This document shows, in pieces, positions 1-9,144 of a stretch of DNA of 46,520 bases. Below the pieces are notes generated by a model that saw only the letters and a list, made by a program, of their open reading frames with translations, was not told the DNA's origin and made no database searches. A program made the position numbers and the translations under genes. Location: the NCBI GenBank assembly GCA_030836185.1, contig JAURQH010000009.1, positions 1 through 46,520 on the forward strand, given 5' to 3'. The first letter of the stretch is position 1. Each line of letters starts with the position of its first letter. The DNA is from Planctomycetota bacterium (lineage in GTDB: Bacteria; Planctomycetota; Planctomycetia; Planctomycetales; Planctomycetaceae).

Positions 1-336
1 AACTCATCGGAGAAGACGCGTCTGGTGCGTTTTGGCTTCTCGGATGAGTGGGAATGGTTGGCAGAATTGTTTGACATGGGCTTCCTCCAAATGGATGATA
101 AAGGTTCCATTTGTTCTCCGCCATTGTTGGTCTACCGCAATGCGAGGTTCACGCAATCCAGTGACGGATGCCTCAAATGTTTTCTTCGAGTGGCACAGCA
201 GGACACAATCGCCAAGGAGTTGAGCCACCTCTATGATGGGGAGGTTCTCGTGATTGGTCACCCTGCCTGCACATTCCCGAACAATGAACCCCCGTTTCAA
301 GATGTCAAGATTCGGAAAATCGGGGACACACCTTGA
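1..336 (+). CDS. C-terminal part of an unrecognised protein
   Basis: The reading frame is open from the first base of the window to a TGA at 334-336, so the gene probably begins upstream; a GTG at 25 is the only internal candidate start and has no clear ribosome binding site. The visible part is about 111 residues, acidic and aromatic near the front (DEWEWLAELFDMGF) and with three cysteines (SICSPP, GCLKCF). I do not recognise the family. The composition looks like real coding sequence and is more protein-like than the overlapping minus-strand frame at 4-477. An inverted repeat straddles its stop codon. Confidence 0.5.
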   Translation, partial: NSSEKTRLVRFGFSDEWEWLAELFDMGFLQMDDKGSICSPPLLVYRNARFTQSSDGCLKCFLRVAQQDTIAKELSHLYDGEVLVIGHPACTFPNNEPPFQDVKIRKIGDTP

Positions 337-348
337 CCGAATCTTGAC
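304..348. repeat. 12-bp perfect inverted repeat across a stop codon
   Basis: GTCAAGATTCGG at 304-315 is the exact reverse complement of CCGAATCTTGAC at 337-348, with 21 bases between. The TGA of the partial gene (334-336) lies in the loop. There is no T-run after the right arm, so this is not a classical intrinsic terminator; it could still form a 3'-end stem. Confidence 0.55.
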
Positions 349-682
349 CAAATGTTGAATCAAATCTTCCCGAATCTTGATTCCGAATCTTGTGTACTCT
401 TGAGCAACTTGTTGGGTTCCATTGGCTTGCGTCGATCTTCGTTTTGTGAAGGCACACCGCTTTTTGTGGGTACGCATTTTCTACGTCACGCAAGATCGTC
501 TCCAATTTCACGTTGCAGCGGTCGTCATTGTTGAACAATGAATGACACTCGAACCTATCCAATGTGCTTGCGCACAATGGCTATGTGTAAGTCGAATTGC
601 CAAAGATCAATTCGCCGTCAGGCGAACCACGAGCGAACTCTGGTAGCGACAAGTTGGCAAGACGAGTTTTGTAATTTTGTAG

Positions 683-700
683 GTCATGCTCCTGCATGAC
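683..700. repeat. 7-bp perfect hairpin
   Basis: GTCATGC (683-689) and GCATGAC (694-700) pair perfectly around a TCCT loop. No T-run follows and no gene adjoins it. Its role is unknown. Confidence 0.5.
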
Positions 701-730
701 TGCTTGTTGGAATCAAAGAATCGACAACCA

Positions 731-757
731 CGAATGACTCGAATCAAGCGAATAAAA
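731..757. repeat. Three degenerate 9-base tandem units
   Basis: The units are CGAATGACT, CGAATCAAG and CGAATAAAA, each starting CGAAT. A comparable 9-base period with another core occurs at 45544-45570. Confidence 0.55.
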
Positions 758-976
758 AAGGGTGGCGGTGGGCGCTCCGTGAAGCGGAAGCCCCCGATGA
801 TTGTCCGTAACACATTGAACCGCAGATCACTCGGATAAAACTCACATGCTCACGCGAGCGAGAGCAAGGCACCCGGCTTTGCTTTGAGTGTGCGTCTTTT
901 ACCATTCGATGAGGGGGTTGAGCTTTTTGTAGAACTCGATGATTTGGTGGCGTTGAGAAATAAAGGAACCGCCTTC

Positions 977-1441
977 TTACAACTCTCCGGGATAGAGCCC
1001 CGGTTCGTTCCAGTCAAATTCCTCAATTCGTTTGATCCATTCAGAAAAGCTGTGGGCAAGAACGAGAGAACATTCAAAGGCATGTTCACCTTCTCCCCCT
1101 GGACCAATGATATCGCCACCAAAGACCATCACGCTTCCTCTGGGACAAGATGGAGCCTCATCAACGACGAAGATTTCGTCAAAAAAAGGACTCATGCCGA
1201 TTTGAACTGCGGAAAAATCCTCCCAACCTTCAAGAATTTCTCCTCCTAAAAGATCAATGTCTGAGATACCGATCTTTTCAGCTTCATCGAGTTTGCAAAT
1301 GCGAAGAGGAACATCGGGACTTGATTCGAGCCCACTCCCCTCATGCGTTTGATAGAAAGTATGCAGTTCTTCAGGGAGATCTGTTCGAGAAATTGTTCGA
1401 GGCGATTTCAAAGTACGAAATGGTTGGTTTTCATGGCTCAT
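977..1441 (-). CDS. SUKH (SMI1/KNR4)-like protein, probably cut short by an in-frame stop
   Basis: The protein is 154 residues from an ATG at 1439-1441, chosen because AAGGA lies about 8 bases upstream; an in-frame ATG nine codons earlier has no such site. The pattern fits the SUKH superfamily: an N-terminal LPEELHTFYQTHEGSGLES segment, a central GWEDFSAVQIGMSPFFDEIF stretch, and a C-terminal hydrophobic helix LVLAHSFSEWIKRIEEF. SUKH proteins are often immunity proteins in polymorphic toxin systems, but no toxin gene is visible nearby. After the TAA at 977-979 the same frame continues for 25 sense codons ending NPLIEW before the next stop at 899, so the product may be a truncated form. Family assignment is moderate. 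Confidence 0.6.
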   Translation of the reverse strand: MSHENQPFRTLKSPRTISRTDLPEELHTFYQTHEGSGLESSPDVPLRICKLDEAEKIGISDIDLLGGEILEGWEDFSAVQIGMSPFFDEIFVVDEAPSCPRGSVMVFGGDIIGPGGEGEHAFECSLVLAHSFSEWIKRIEEFDWNEPGLYPGEL

Positions 1442-1504
1442 AAAAATATTCCTTGAGTTGCTGCCCACATTTCCAGAGAGTCGATGCTGTGTGAAATCAA
1501 GAGT

Positions 1505-3820
1505 CTACGATTTCTTCCTCTTGCCTTGTCGTTTGTTTTTTGGTTTACCGCTCGGCTTGCCTTTGCCTTTAGATTTCCCCGGTTTGTCTTGAGGGTTGTC
1601 TTTTTTGGGACGGTTGTTGCCCTTGCCCTTTCCCTTCCCTTTTGACTTCTGCTTTCCTTTGGGTTTCTTCTTGGATTTTGCAGATTTGGACTTATTGCCG
1701 CCGGCGAGAAGATCAAAATCGAGTGAGCGGCGGTCGATGTCTACTTTGGCCACTTTGACAACAACGGGATCACCCAGACGGTATTTGGTTCCCGTCGAGC
1801 GACCAATCATCGCACGGGCCTTTTGGTCGTACTCAAAGCTCTCTTTCGATTCGAGACGCCGGATATGGACCAAGCCTTCAACGGGGATTTCGATTCCCTG
1901 TGCAAAGATGCCGAAGGTTTCCACGCCGGTAATGATGGCGTGCATCTCCTCACCAATTTTGTCTTCCATGTAGCGGAGAAGTTTCAATTTGGTCAGTTCA
2001 CGCTCGGCACGTTCTGCTCGACGCGACGTTTGCGAGCAATGTTTTCCCAGTCGAATTAGTTCTTCTTCGTTGGATTCTTTCGGACGTCGCGTTTTGCGGA
2101 CAATCGAATCAATGATACGATGCACGGTCAGGTCGGGATAACGGCGGATGGGGCTGGTGAAGTGACAATAATGTTCTTCGGCGAGAGCGTAATGTCCCAC
2201 TTCAAACCGCGAATACTCGGCTTGCTTCATGCTACGCAGTAGGCCGTAACTGATTGATCGCTCTGCGGGATGTCCTTCGACCTTTTTCAAGAGGGCTTGA
2301 ATCGAACGTCGGTCCTGATATTTGGGTAAGGGGAAATCGAGCGTTCCCACAAAGTCTGAGAAGGCTTTCAATTTCATTTCATCCGGGTCGGCATGAGTTC
2401 GTCGCAGAAAGAGGATTCCTCGATCCGTCAACTCTTTGGCGACGGCGATATTGGCGGCCAGCATGAATTCTTCGATGATCTGGTGTGATTCATCGTGATC
2501 CGATTCAACGGCCCCCGTGACTCGGCCTTCTTTGTCGAAAGTCAATTTGACTTCGGGCATCGAAAGTTCGAGCATCCCTTTGTCGTGACGACGTGCGCGT
2601 AAGGTTCGTGCGAGTTTTTGCATGCGGACGAGCAGATCGAAAACTTTGGCTCCGACCTTTTTACGACCTTTCTCGCCCGAATCGATCACCGGGATGACTT
2701 GTTCATAAGCGAATCGTTGTTGAACTTTGATTGCCGTATTGGAAAGCCGTGTCGAAACGGGAATCCCTTCGGGAGTGAATTCGATATAGCACGACTTCGT
2801 AAAACGAACTTTTCCTTCTTGCAGAGATGCGAGGCCGTTCGAGATAATCTCGGGGAGCATCGGTATCACTTTGCGGGGCAGATAGACACTCGTGCCACGT
2901 TTGACGGTTTCTGTGTTGAGCGGACTTTTCGGTCGCACGAAGTGGGAGACATCGGCAATATGTACGCCGAGAACGTAATGTCCTTTTTCGTTCACGTCGA
3001 GGGAAATCGCGTCGTCGAAGTCGCGGGCATCAACCGGGTCAATCGTGATGATTGTCTCGGCGGTCAAATCTTCGCGACCTTCGAGATTCGTATCGTCGAA
3101 GCGATCCGCCTGGCGGCGGGCATCTTCGAGAACATCTTCGGGGAATTCGTTCGGGATCCCAAATTGGTAGACAATAGAAAGTGTATCGACTTCAACATCG
3201 CCACCGGGACCGAGAACTTTGGTGATCACCCCTTCGCCCGGTCGTCGTGGAGTTGGGAAACGCAGCATGTCGAACACAACTTTGTCGTCGGGGTTGGCTC
3301 CCTTCGCGCCGGGGTCACCGACATAGACGGGATCGTTGAACGTGCGTCCGTCGACTTGAACGTAGCTTTGGCCGTCTTTTTCAAAGTAGGTTCCGACAAA
3401 CGTGCTCGCCTGCCGCTCGATGATCTCCACAATCTGTCCGACCAGTTTGCCACTTCGTCCGCGACGTTTTGTGACTCGTACGAGAACTTCGTCTCCTGAA
3501 GCGGCGTCAATCATCTCGCCTTTGGGAATCCAGTACTCCTGAAGTTCTTTGCCGGGAATCTGGTCGTGTGGTCGGAAGAATCCGTCTCCGCTCGCCATCC
3601 GTTTGACAACACCACCGACGAGATCGGGACCGGTGGAGAGGGAATAGGTTTTGTTACTGTGTTGTTGCACGCGGCCCGCTGCGATGTGTTCGGAAAGAAT
3701 TCGTCGCAATTTGCCTCGTGCTTTGCTGGAGACGTTCATGGCGTCGGCCAGCTCGCTGAACTTCAGCGGTTGATAATCTTTTGCGGAAAGGAGGTCGAGG
3801 ACGTCCTGTTCGATACTCAT
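1505..3820 (-). CDS. rnr: Ribonuclease R (RNB-family 3'-5' exoribonuclease)
   Basis: RNase R degrades RNA processively from the 3' end, including structured RNA. I chose the ATG at 3818-3820 (771 residues), which begins with a typical N-terminal winged-helix segment (DVLDLLSAKDYQPLKFSELA); the frame runs 28 codons further upstream without recognisable sequence. Cold-shock-type domains follow (about 65-200), then the RNB domain with the active-site motif DPVDARDFDDAI at about 261-272, whose aspartates bind Mg2+. FTSPIRRYPDLTVHR is the conserved late-RNB signature. An S1 domain follows (GEEMHAIITGVETFGIFAQG). The last 63 residues or so are almost entirely Lys, Gly, Pro and Ser, a basic tail like, but longer and simpler than, that of many RNase R proteins. 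It lies downstream of a second exoribonuclease gene on the same strand, 272 bases apart. Confidence 0.95.
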   Translation of the reverse strand: MSIEQDVLDLLSAKDYQPLKFSELADAMNVSSKARGKLRRILSEHIAAGRVQQHSNKTYSLSTGPDLVGGVVKRMASGDGFFRPHDQIPGKELQEYWIPKGEMIDAASGDEVLVRVTKRRGRSGKLVGQIVEIIERQASTFVGTYFEKDGQSYVQVDGRTFNDPVYVGDPGAKGANPDDKVVFDMLRFPTPRRPGEGVITKVLGPGGDVEVDTLSIVYQFGIPNEFPEDVLEDARRQADRFDDTNLEGREDLTAETIITIDPVDARDFDDAISLDVNEKGHYVLGVHIADVSHFVRPKSPLNTETVKRGTSVYLPRKVIPMLPEIISNGLASLQEGKVRFTKSCYIEFTPEGIPVSTRLSNTAIKVQQRFAYEQVIPVIDSGEKGRKKVGAKVFDLLVRMQKLARTLRARRHDKGMLELSMPEVKLTFDKEGRVTGAVESDHDESHQIIEEFMLAANIAVAKELTDRGILFLRRTHADPDEMKLKAFSDFVGTLDFPLPKYQDRRSIQALLKKVEGHPAERSISYGLLRSMKQAEYSRFEVGHYALAEEHYCHFTSPIRRYPDLTVHRIIDSIVRKTRRPKESNEEELIRLGKHCSQTSRRAERAERELTKLKLLRYMEDKIGEEMHAIITGVETFGIFAQGIEIPVEGLVHIRRLESKESFEYDQKARAMIGRSTGTKYRLGDPVVVKVAKVDIDRRSLDFDLLAGGNKSKSAKSKKKPKGKQKSKGKGKGKGNNRPKKDNPQDKPGKSKGKGKPSGKPKNKRQGKRKKS

Positions 3821-3979
3821 AGTTGTCTTCTTTGTTAGTACTTTGTCTTCTGTCTTTTTTGATAGTAAGACTTTCGGCAGATGGAATTGCCGAAAACATT
3901 GCAAGTTTTCTGTTGGCGGTCAAAATCGAGCATTAATTATCCTCTTCACTCGATTCTTTTCTCTTCTGAAAAATAAGAG

Positions 3980-3994
3980 GGCCGAAGGCCGGAT
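3980..3994. repeat. Dispersed 15-base repeat, copy 1
   Basis: GGCCGAAGGCCGGAT occurs here and again at 44533-44547; the flanks are also similar (20 of 23 positions). It contains a GGCC-GAA-GGCC mini-hairpin. Here it sits in the 272-base gap between the YhaM-like gene and rnr. Confidence 0.6.
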
Positions 3995-4092
3995 AAGAAT
4001 GTTGAGTGAATCGATCAATGCTAATCAATGTGCGCAGTATCAGTGTGACCGCTTGTGGACGGTATCACAAACAGAATCTCCACGGGGAGAGA

Positions 4093-5073
4093 CTATTCGC
4101 CTTTGTAAAGCTTACGGTCGAGGCGCGGAATGAACGGCGTCCATTTCGACTGTCCATCGGGATCGTCTTTGATCGTACGAGAGAATTCGTGCATTTTCGC
4201 ATCGAGATTATCGATGTAATGCAAGGCGATCGCTTCGATCGTCATCGGCAAGCGAGAACTGCCGAATTCGTAGCTTCCATGATGTGAAATGATCATGTGT
4301 TTCAATCTCAGACCCACCTCGGGGTCGAGAGGTTCGCCCGAAAGTCGTTCTGCTTCCACAATTTTTTCATTCAGTATTTCGACGCCGATGGTCATATGGC
4401 CAATCAGTTGGCCCTCATCAGTGTAACTGAGCGATGTTTCGGCAGAAAGTTCTTTGACCTTACCCAAGTCGTGCAGGAAACAACCGGCCAGCAGTAAATC
4501 GAGATCGAGATCTTCGTAAAGATCAGAAATCCGTGTCGCTGCTTCCATCATGCTGGCAACGTGTTCGAGAAGTCCTCCTTGATAGGCATGGTGGGCTTTG
4601 ATGCCGGCCGGTGACATCGCAAACGTGTCCATCAATGTTTGGTCAACTAGAAAACATTCCATGACCGAACGGAGACCGGGATGCGAAATGCCGAGCAGTT
4701 TTTCACGAACATCGTTGAGGAGCTTGTCGGTTTCTACGGTGGAGCTTTGTTGGAACTCCGCCGGATCAACGGTCGACTCGTCGACTTTTTCAATGCGGGT
4801 CAGGATCATTTGCAAAGATCCCTGATACGACTGCACTTTACCGCGGATTTTGACAAAATCACCCGTGTTGATGTAATTCATGTCCTGTTCAATGACATTC
4901 CACATCAAACCACTCATCACGCCCGTTTTGTCTCGTAGAGTCGCCAGCAGGTATAAATCGGCGTTGCGATTCGCACGAAGCTGTTTTTCGGCCAGAAGGT
5001 AGACTTCCTCGACACTGTCTCCGTCGGAGAGTTCTTTCAGGAAACGTCGATTTTCGGTCTGAGTGTCGGACAT
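4093..5073 (-). CDS. YhaM-like 3'-5' exoribonuclease (OB fold plus HD domain)
   Basis: The 326-residue protein has the YhaM/CBF1 layout: an N-terminal OB-fold nucleic-acid-binding region (about 15-100, with DLYLLATLRDKTG and GDFVKIRGKVQSYQGSLQM) followed by an HD-superfamily phosphohydrolase domain. Metal-binding motifs are HHAYQGGLLEH at about 161-171, HD at 201-202 in FLHDLGK, and SHHG later on. In Bacillus, YhaM shortens RNA from the 3' end; other bacterial members are annotated only as HD proteins. It starts at an ATG at 5071-5073. The gene is divergent from proS and upstream of rnr on the same strand, so two 3' exoribonucleases are neighbours. Nuclease activity is inferred from the domain pair. 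Confidence 0.8.
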   Translation of the reverse strand: MSDTQTENRRFLKELSDGDSVEEVYLLAEKQLRANRNADLYLLATLRDKTGVMSGLMWNVIEQDMNYINTGDFVKIRGKVQSYQGSLQMILTRIEKVDESTVDPAEFQQSSTVETDKLLNDVREKLLGISHPGLRSVMECFLVDQTLMDTFAMSPAGIKAHHAYQGGLLEHVASMMEAATRISDLYEDLDLDLLLAGCFLHDLGKVKELSAETSLSYTDEGQLIGHMTIGVEILNEKIVEAERLSGEPLDPEVGLRLKHMIISHHGSYEFGSSRLPMTIEAIALHYIDNLDAKMHEFSRTIKDDPDGQSKWTPFIPRLDRKLYKGE

Positions 5074-5242
5074 CCGGGAAGCCTGTCTTTCATCAAGCAG
5101 GTTCAGAGCCTATTTTTGGGCTGGAACCTTGAGGTGATTTTGTTGTCCTAGATTCTAGGTGTCGTGAGTCCGGCTCTCAAGGCAGTCTGCCCTGATATAC
5201 GCGAGGAATCGATTTTCGTCGAAAATTCCCGGTTCAGGCGTT

Positions 5243-5271
5243 TTGCCGAGGCTTCCGGCTTCTGCTAGAAT
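5243..5271 (+). promoter_or_regulatory. Predicted sigma-70-type promoter for proS
   Basis: TTGCCG at 5243-5248 and TAGAAT at 5266-5271 are separated by 17 bases, a near-consensus housekeeping promoter about 70 bases upstream of the proS start. A palindrome, ATTTTCG-T-CGAAAAT, lies further upstream at 5212-5226. Confidence 0.55.
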
Positions 5272-5339
5272 GCCGCCCTGTCGAGAGTTGGAATTCTCGA
5301 TAATCACACAATTTTTCTTATTGGACGAAGGATACGCCC

Positions 5340-7109
5340 GTGCGTTGGTCGCAAACGCTGATTCCCACGATGAAAGAAAACCCCTCCGATGCGGAGATTC
5401 CCAGCCATCGGCTGATGATTCGCGCGGGGCTCATTCGGCAATTGATGGCAGGAGCCTATACCTATTTGCCACTGGGTTGGAAATCCATCCGCAAGGCGGA
5501 GGCCATCATTCGTGAGGAGATGGATCGTGCGGGAGCGGTCGAACTTCATATGCCGGCACTCCAACCGATTGAACTCTTCGAGCGAACGGGTCGCCGAGAA
5601 GCGTTCGGAAACGTGCTCATCAATTTTCCCATTCGTCGTGGGAACCAGGAAGGTCAATATGCCCTCGGTCCCACACACGAAGAAGTGATTACCGATTTGG
5701 TCTCCAAGCTTGTCAGTAGTTATCGCCAGTTGCCGTTCACGATGTACCAGATTCAAACCAAGTTTCGGAACGAAGAACGTCCGCGATTCGGCGTCTTACG
5801 GACCAGCGAATTCCAGATGAAAGACGCTTACAGCTTCAGCGCAACCGTTGAACAACTTGATACTGCGTATGATGCGATGTACGACGCTTACTGTCGGATC
5901 TTTGCTCGTTGTGGATTGGAATACCTGCCAGTCGAAGCCGAGAGTGGTCCCATCGGAGGCGACGCGTCTCACGAGTTTATGATTCCTTCCGGCAATGGTG
6001 AGGATTCGATCTTTCGCTGTCCATCGTGTCAATACGCGGCCAATATGGAACGAGCTGACACGGGACGAGCGGCTAACATTACTGAGGTCGCTGATGCCGA
6101 CATGCAGGCACTCGAAGAAGTGGCGACTCCCAAAGCTGGGACCATTGATCAAGTCACCAAGTCGATGGGGTGTGATGCGACCGATCTCATCAAGACCTTG
6201 ATCTATGATGTCGATGGTGAAACCGTAGCGGTCTTGTTGCGAGGAGATCATGAAGCCAACGAAGGGAAAATTCGCCGCGCGTTAGATGCAAATTCCGTGG
6301 AACTCGCCGATAACGCGACCATCGAAGAAGTGACGGGAGCACCGGTCGGCTTCGCGGGGCCGAAGGGGCTCTCAATAAAGATGATCGCCGATCACGATGT
6401 TCCCAGTGTGAATCCCGCCGTCATCGGAGCGAACAAAGCCGACGCCCATTTCAAAAATGTGTATCTCGGTCGCGATTATGAACTCCCGACCGACGCGGTC
6501 GGTAAGCCGGTCACTCACGACCTGCGAAATGCTGAGCCGGGCGATGGTTGTCCCAAATGTGAGGGAACTCTCGAACGCGTGCACGGCATTGAAGTTGGTC
6601 ACGTCTTCAAACTGGGAACGAAATACTCAGAATCGTTGGATGCCAATTTTGCAGATGAGAAAGAGCAGCGTCATCCGATCATTATGGGGTGTTACGGTAT
6701 TGGTGTGAATCGTATTATCGCCGGCATCGCAGAAACTCGTCATGATGATAACGGCATTGATTGGCCATTATCGTTGGCTCCTTTTGAAGTTGATATTATC
6801 CCCCTGAAAGTGGACGACGAAGAGGTGATGCAAGCCGCAGAGAGTCTGTACGACTCGCTGAAATCTCAAGGAGTGGACGTGATTCTCGACGACCGCCCTG
6901 CTCGTCCCGGTGTGAAGTTCAAGGATTCAGAATTGATTGGATTCCCGCTTCGCGTGGTGATTGGTGGACGTGGTTTGGCGGAAGGCAACATGGAAGTAAA
7001 ATGGCGATCCGATGAAGAGCCAACCATGATTCCCGTCGCCGAGGTGGAAGTTCGTGTGCTGGAAATGCTGGTAGACAAGCGTGCTGAGGAAGCCGGTCAA
7101 GTGCCGTGA
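5340..7109 (+). CDS. proS: Prolyl-tRNA synthetase, bacterial type
   Basis: This class II enzyme attaches proline to tRNA-Pro in the cytoplasm. The 589-residue protein begins at a GTG (5340-5342) preceded by GAAGGA at 7 bases; the [10 protein letters not shown] opening matches the family start. The class II core follows, with motif 2 region [17 protein letters not shown] at about 142-158 and KDAYSFS after it. An inserted INS-type editing domain lies at about 225-380, bounded by cysteine-containing segments ([14 protein letters not shown] and [12 protein letters not shown]). Motif 3 is [14 protein letters not shown], and a C-terminal anticodon-binding domain contains [18 protein letters not shown]. 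Its length is normal for the INS-containing bacterial form. It has its own promoter and is followed 45 bases later by a TPR gene. Confidence 0.97.
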   Translation: MRWSQTLIPTMKENPSDAEIPSHRLMIRAGLIRQLMAGAYTYLPLGWKSIRKAEAIIREEMDRAGAVELHMPALQPIELFERTGRREAFGNVLINFPIRRGNQEGQYALGPTHEEVITDLVSKLVSSYRQLPFTMYQIQTKFRNEERPRFGVLRTSEFQMKDAYSFSATVEQLDTAYDAMYDAYCRIFARCGLEYLPVEAESGPIGGDASHEFMIPSGNGEDSIFRCPSCQYAANMERADTGRAANITEVADADMQALEEVATPKAGTIDQVTKSMGCDATDLIKTLIYDVDGETVAVLLRGDHEANEGKIRRALDANSVELADNATIEEVTGAPVGFAGPKGLSIKMIADHDVPSVNPAVIGANKADAHFKNVYLGRDYELPTDAVGKPVTHDLRNAEPGDGCPKCEGTLERVHGIEVGHVFKLGTKYSESLDANFADEKEQRHPIIMGCYGIGVNRIIAGIAETRHDDNGIDWPLSLAPFEVDIIPLKVDDEEVMQAAESLYDSLKSQGVDVILDDRPARPGVKFKDSELIGFPLRVVIGGRGLAEGNMEVKWRSDEEPTMIPVAEVEVRVLEMLVDKRAEEAGQVP

Positions 7110-7154
7110 GTTTAAGCCGTCAAACAGTCGTATTCTGATTCAGGAACTCTCTCG

Positions 7155-8030
7155 ATGTCGTCTTCAAATTCAAAATTCGAGGAATGGGAGACGTTATTCG
7201 ATACAGCAACGCGAGCTTTAGTGACTTTCGATCATAAGAAGGCAGCGGAGCATTATCGTCGTGCGGTGGAGATTGCCGAACAGTCCCTACCGGAGAGTGT
7301 AGCGCTTGCTAAAAGTTTGGAAGGGCTTGGGCAGTCACTATTGTCCAAACCTAATTCAGACGAGTCTGCTGAACTATTTCAGCTTGCGAATGAGATTCGG
7401 CGAGCAATCTTAAGGGACTTGGAGTCGGCAACGGGGGCAGAATCATTGGAGTTGGCCGAACCTCTTGATGAGCTTGCCCGTAATTATCGTTGTCAGAAAC
7501 GTTCAACCGAAAGTATCGATTGCTATCAGCGTGCTCTCGATATTCGTATCACACATCAGGGTGAAGCAAACATTGAGGTCGTCAGAACACTCGAACGGAT
7601 GGCGTCAATTTATGCACAACACATGCGGGATCGTAAATCGGCTGTGAAGCTTTCGCAGCGCGCTCTCAAGTATATGGAGGCTATCGAGGAACAGTCTGAA
7701 AACCGGGATGATGCCTCGACCGTTCAAAAAAGAGTTTTGTTGGAAAAGTTGGGAATACTTGCTTACGAACAGGAAGACTATCTCACAGCAGAGAAATTGT
7801 TCCAGCTACATACCGAAGTGGTTGATGAACAATTCGAGATCAATAATGTAGCTGTGTTCTACGCGAGAGTTCTTGTTCGACTTAAAAAGTATGAGGCTGC
7901 GAAGCAAATGCTCGATTATGCAGAGAAGCATCCGCGACATGGTTCCGGCTTCAAGAAATTCTTACAAGAGACACGAGATGAGATGGACAAGGCAATAAAC
8001 GGTGACGATGAGGCCGATCAACCAATATGA
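7155..8030 (+). CDS. TPR-repeat protein
   Basis: A 291-residue, soluble, mostly helical protein with no signal peptide. At least four tetratricopeptide-like units are visible, for example KKAAEHYRRAVEIAE near the start, RSTESIDCYQRALDI in the middle, then KSAVKLSQRALKYM and DYLTAEKLFQLHTEV. The pattern resembles kinesin-light-chain-type TPRs, which bind other proteins. Its stop codon overlaps the start of the pseudouridine synthase gene by 4 bp, so the two are probably translated together. The binding partner cannot be told from the sequence. The C-terminus is acidic (NGDDEADQPI). Confidence 0.75.
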   Translation: MSSSNSKFEEWETLFDTATRALVTFDHKKAAEHYRRAVEIAEQSLPESVALAKSLEGLGQSLLSKPNSDESAELFQLANEIRRAILRDLESATGAESLELAEPLDELARNYRCQKRSTESIDCYQRALDIRITHQGEANIEVVRTLERMASIYAQHMRDRKSAVKLSQRALKYMEAIEEQSENRDDASTVQKRVLLEKLGILAYEQEDYLTAEKLFQLHTEVVDEQFEINNVAVFYARVLVRLKKYEAAKQMLDYAEKHPRHGSGFKKFLQETRDEMDKAINGDDEADQPI

Positions 8031-8701
8031 ACACCCTCACCGAACTGCCGCCGCTCGAAGTTCTTTACGAAGACAATCATTGTCTCGTCGTGAATAAGCC
8101 GGCGCGCGTGTTGACGATGGGTGATGAGACCGGGGAGCCAACTCTGTTCCAGCAAGCCAAACAGTATCTGAAAGAGAAATACAACAAGCCCGGTAATGTG
8201 TACCTGGGAGTCGTGCATCGACTCGACCGTCCCACATCGGGAGTTGTCTTGTTTGCTCGCACTTCCAAGGCCGCGTCAAGATTGTCTGACCAGTTACGCC
8301 GACATGCGATGACGAAAACATATCATGCGTTAGTCGAGGGAGTTCCCACACCCAAGTCCGGCAGACTCTCGCATTGGTTGCTGAAAGATCGTGACTCGAA
8401 CATTGTGAGCGTTGTGCAGAAAAGCGTGGCCGATTCACAGTCGGCAGTGTTGGACTATCGCCTCATCAAGAATGAAGGCAAGAATTCACTCCTGGAAGTG
8501 ATTCCGCAAACGGGACGTAGCCATCAAATCCGCGTACAATTGGCAGAGATCGGCACTCCCATTGTCGGGGACAAAAAGTATGGGTCATCGACTCTGATGG
8601 GAGGCAAAATCTGCCTGCACGCTTTTGCGTTAGGCTTTAAACATCCTACCACAAAAGAATCTGTGAAAGTTGAGGCGACGTTACCAAGTTACTTTTCCTG
8701 A
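8027..8701 (+). CDS. RluA-family RNA pseudouridine synthase
   Basis: Enzymes of this family isomerise uridine to pseudouridine in rRNA or tRNA. The 224-residue protein has the RluA signature HRLDRPTSGVVLFARTS, with the catalytic aspartate at about residue 67, the KTYHALVEG segment, and QTGRSHQIRVQLAEIGTPI near the C-terminus. It has no N-terminal S4 domain, so it belongs to the short, single-domain group (RluA/TruC-like); the exact target is not predictable. It starts with ATG overlapping the upstream TPR gene stop (ATGA). Its last 13 bases overlap the end of a converging gene. Confidence 0.88.
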   Translation: MNTLTELPPLEVLYEDNHCLVVNKPARVLTMGDETGEPTLFQQAKQYLKEKYNKPGNVYLGVVHRLDRPTSGVVLFARTSKAASRLSDQLRRHAMTKTYHALVEGVPTPKSGRLSHWLLKDRDSNIVSVVQKSVADSQSAVLDYRLIKNEGKNSLLEVIPQTGRSHQIRVQLAEIGTPIVGDKKYGSSTLMGGKICLHAFALGFKHPTTKESVKVEATLPSYFS

Positions 8702-9144
8702 TCATCCTGTTGCGGATGATTTTCGAGCCGACCTTGTGGTCGTAAGTCAGGAGGATTGACCAAGCCGTGAACATCCTCATCGGCCATGTCAAAGTCTTCC
8801 CCCATGACTTCGGCAGTCTCTGCGGCTAACTCTGCGAGTTCTGCCATCGCCTCTTCCCCTTGTGCGGTATAGCACTCCCCTAAAGACCGCCATGCGAAGC
8901 GACTCAGTGGGGCGGGGATCAAGCGGGCTGCTTCTTCCAACCAGGGAGTCGCGGCTGAATAATCATCCATTGCCTTCAAGGCAGAGCCTCTCAGGTAATA
9001 GACCGATGCTTCAAAATTTTCTGCATCCTGAATACGGTCCAACTCACGCAATGCGTGATCAGGCATATTCAGGTCGAGGTAACCATCAGCCGCCAGAATC
9101 CGTTTTGCGACTTTTTGTTGTTCGCGCGTCATTGTGGCAATCAT
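8689..9144 (-). CDS. Small TPR-like hypothetical protein
   Basis: The protein is 151 residues. The ATG at 9142-9144 is supported by AAGGAGG 8 bases upstream. Helical repeat-like segments (ILAADGYLDLNMPDHALRELD, then ASVYYLRGSALKAMDDYSAA and WLEEAARLIP) suggest two to three TPR units. The C-terminal third is acidic, then polar (ENHPQQDDQEK). No signal peptide or membrane segment is seen. It converges on the pseudouridine synthase gene with a 13-bp overlap. Function unknown. Confidence 0.7.
   Translation of the reverse strand: MIATMTREQQKVAKRILAADGYLDLNMPDHALRELDRIQDAENFEASVYYLRGSALKAMDDYSAATPWLEEAARLIPAPLSRFAWRSLGECYTAQGEEAMAELAELAAETAEVMGEDFDMADEDVHGLVNPPDLRPQGRLENHPQQDDQEK

Larger units (their letters stand above)
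337..898. other. Non-coding gap with small repeats
   Basis: I see no convincing gene in this 560-base stretch. It holds the right arm of an inverted repeat at the end of the preceding gene, three copies of the motif CCGAATCTTG between 337 and 381, an imperfect hairpin at 559-580 (TGTGC and GCACA arms), a hairpin at 683-700, and three tandem 9-base units at 731-757. The short open frames here, for example 607-813 on the minus strand, are low-complexity by-products of those repeats. Confidence 0.6.

Noticed and set aside
4-477. 157-residue minus-strand frame at the left edge
   Set aside because: It overlaps the plus-strand partial gene almost entirely and its sequence has no protein-like features; the plus-strand frame is better.
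607-813. 68-residue minus-strand frame reading FIRLIRVIRG
   Set aside because: The sequence comes from the 9-base tandem repeats read in reverse, which commonly produce false frames.
884-1249. 121-residue plus-strand frame over the SUKH-like gene
   Set aside because: Antisense shadow of the better-supported minus-strand gene.
2618-3499. 293-residue plus-strand frame inside rnr
   Set aside because: It is antisense to the secure RNase R coding sequence and looks like a codon-bias shadow.
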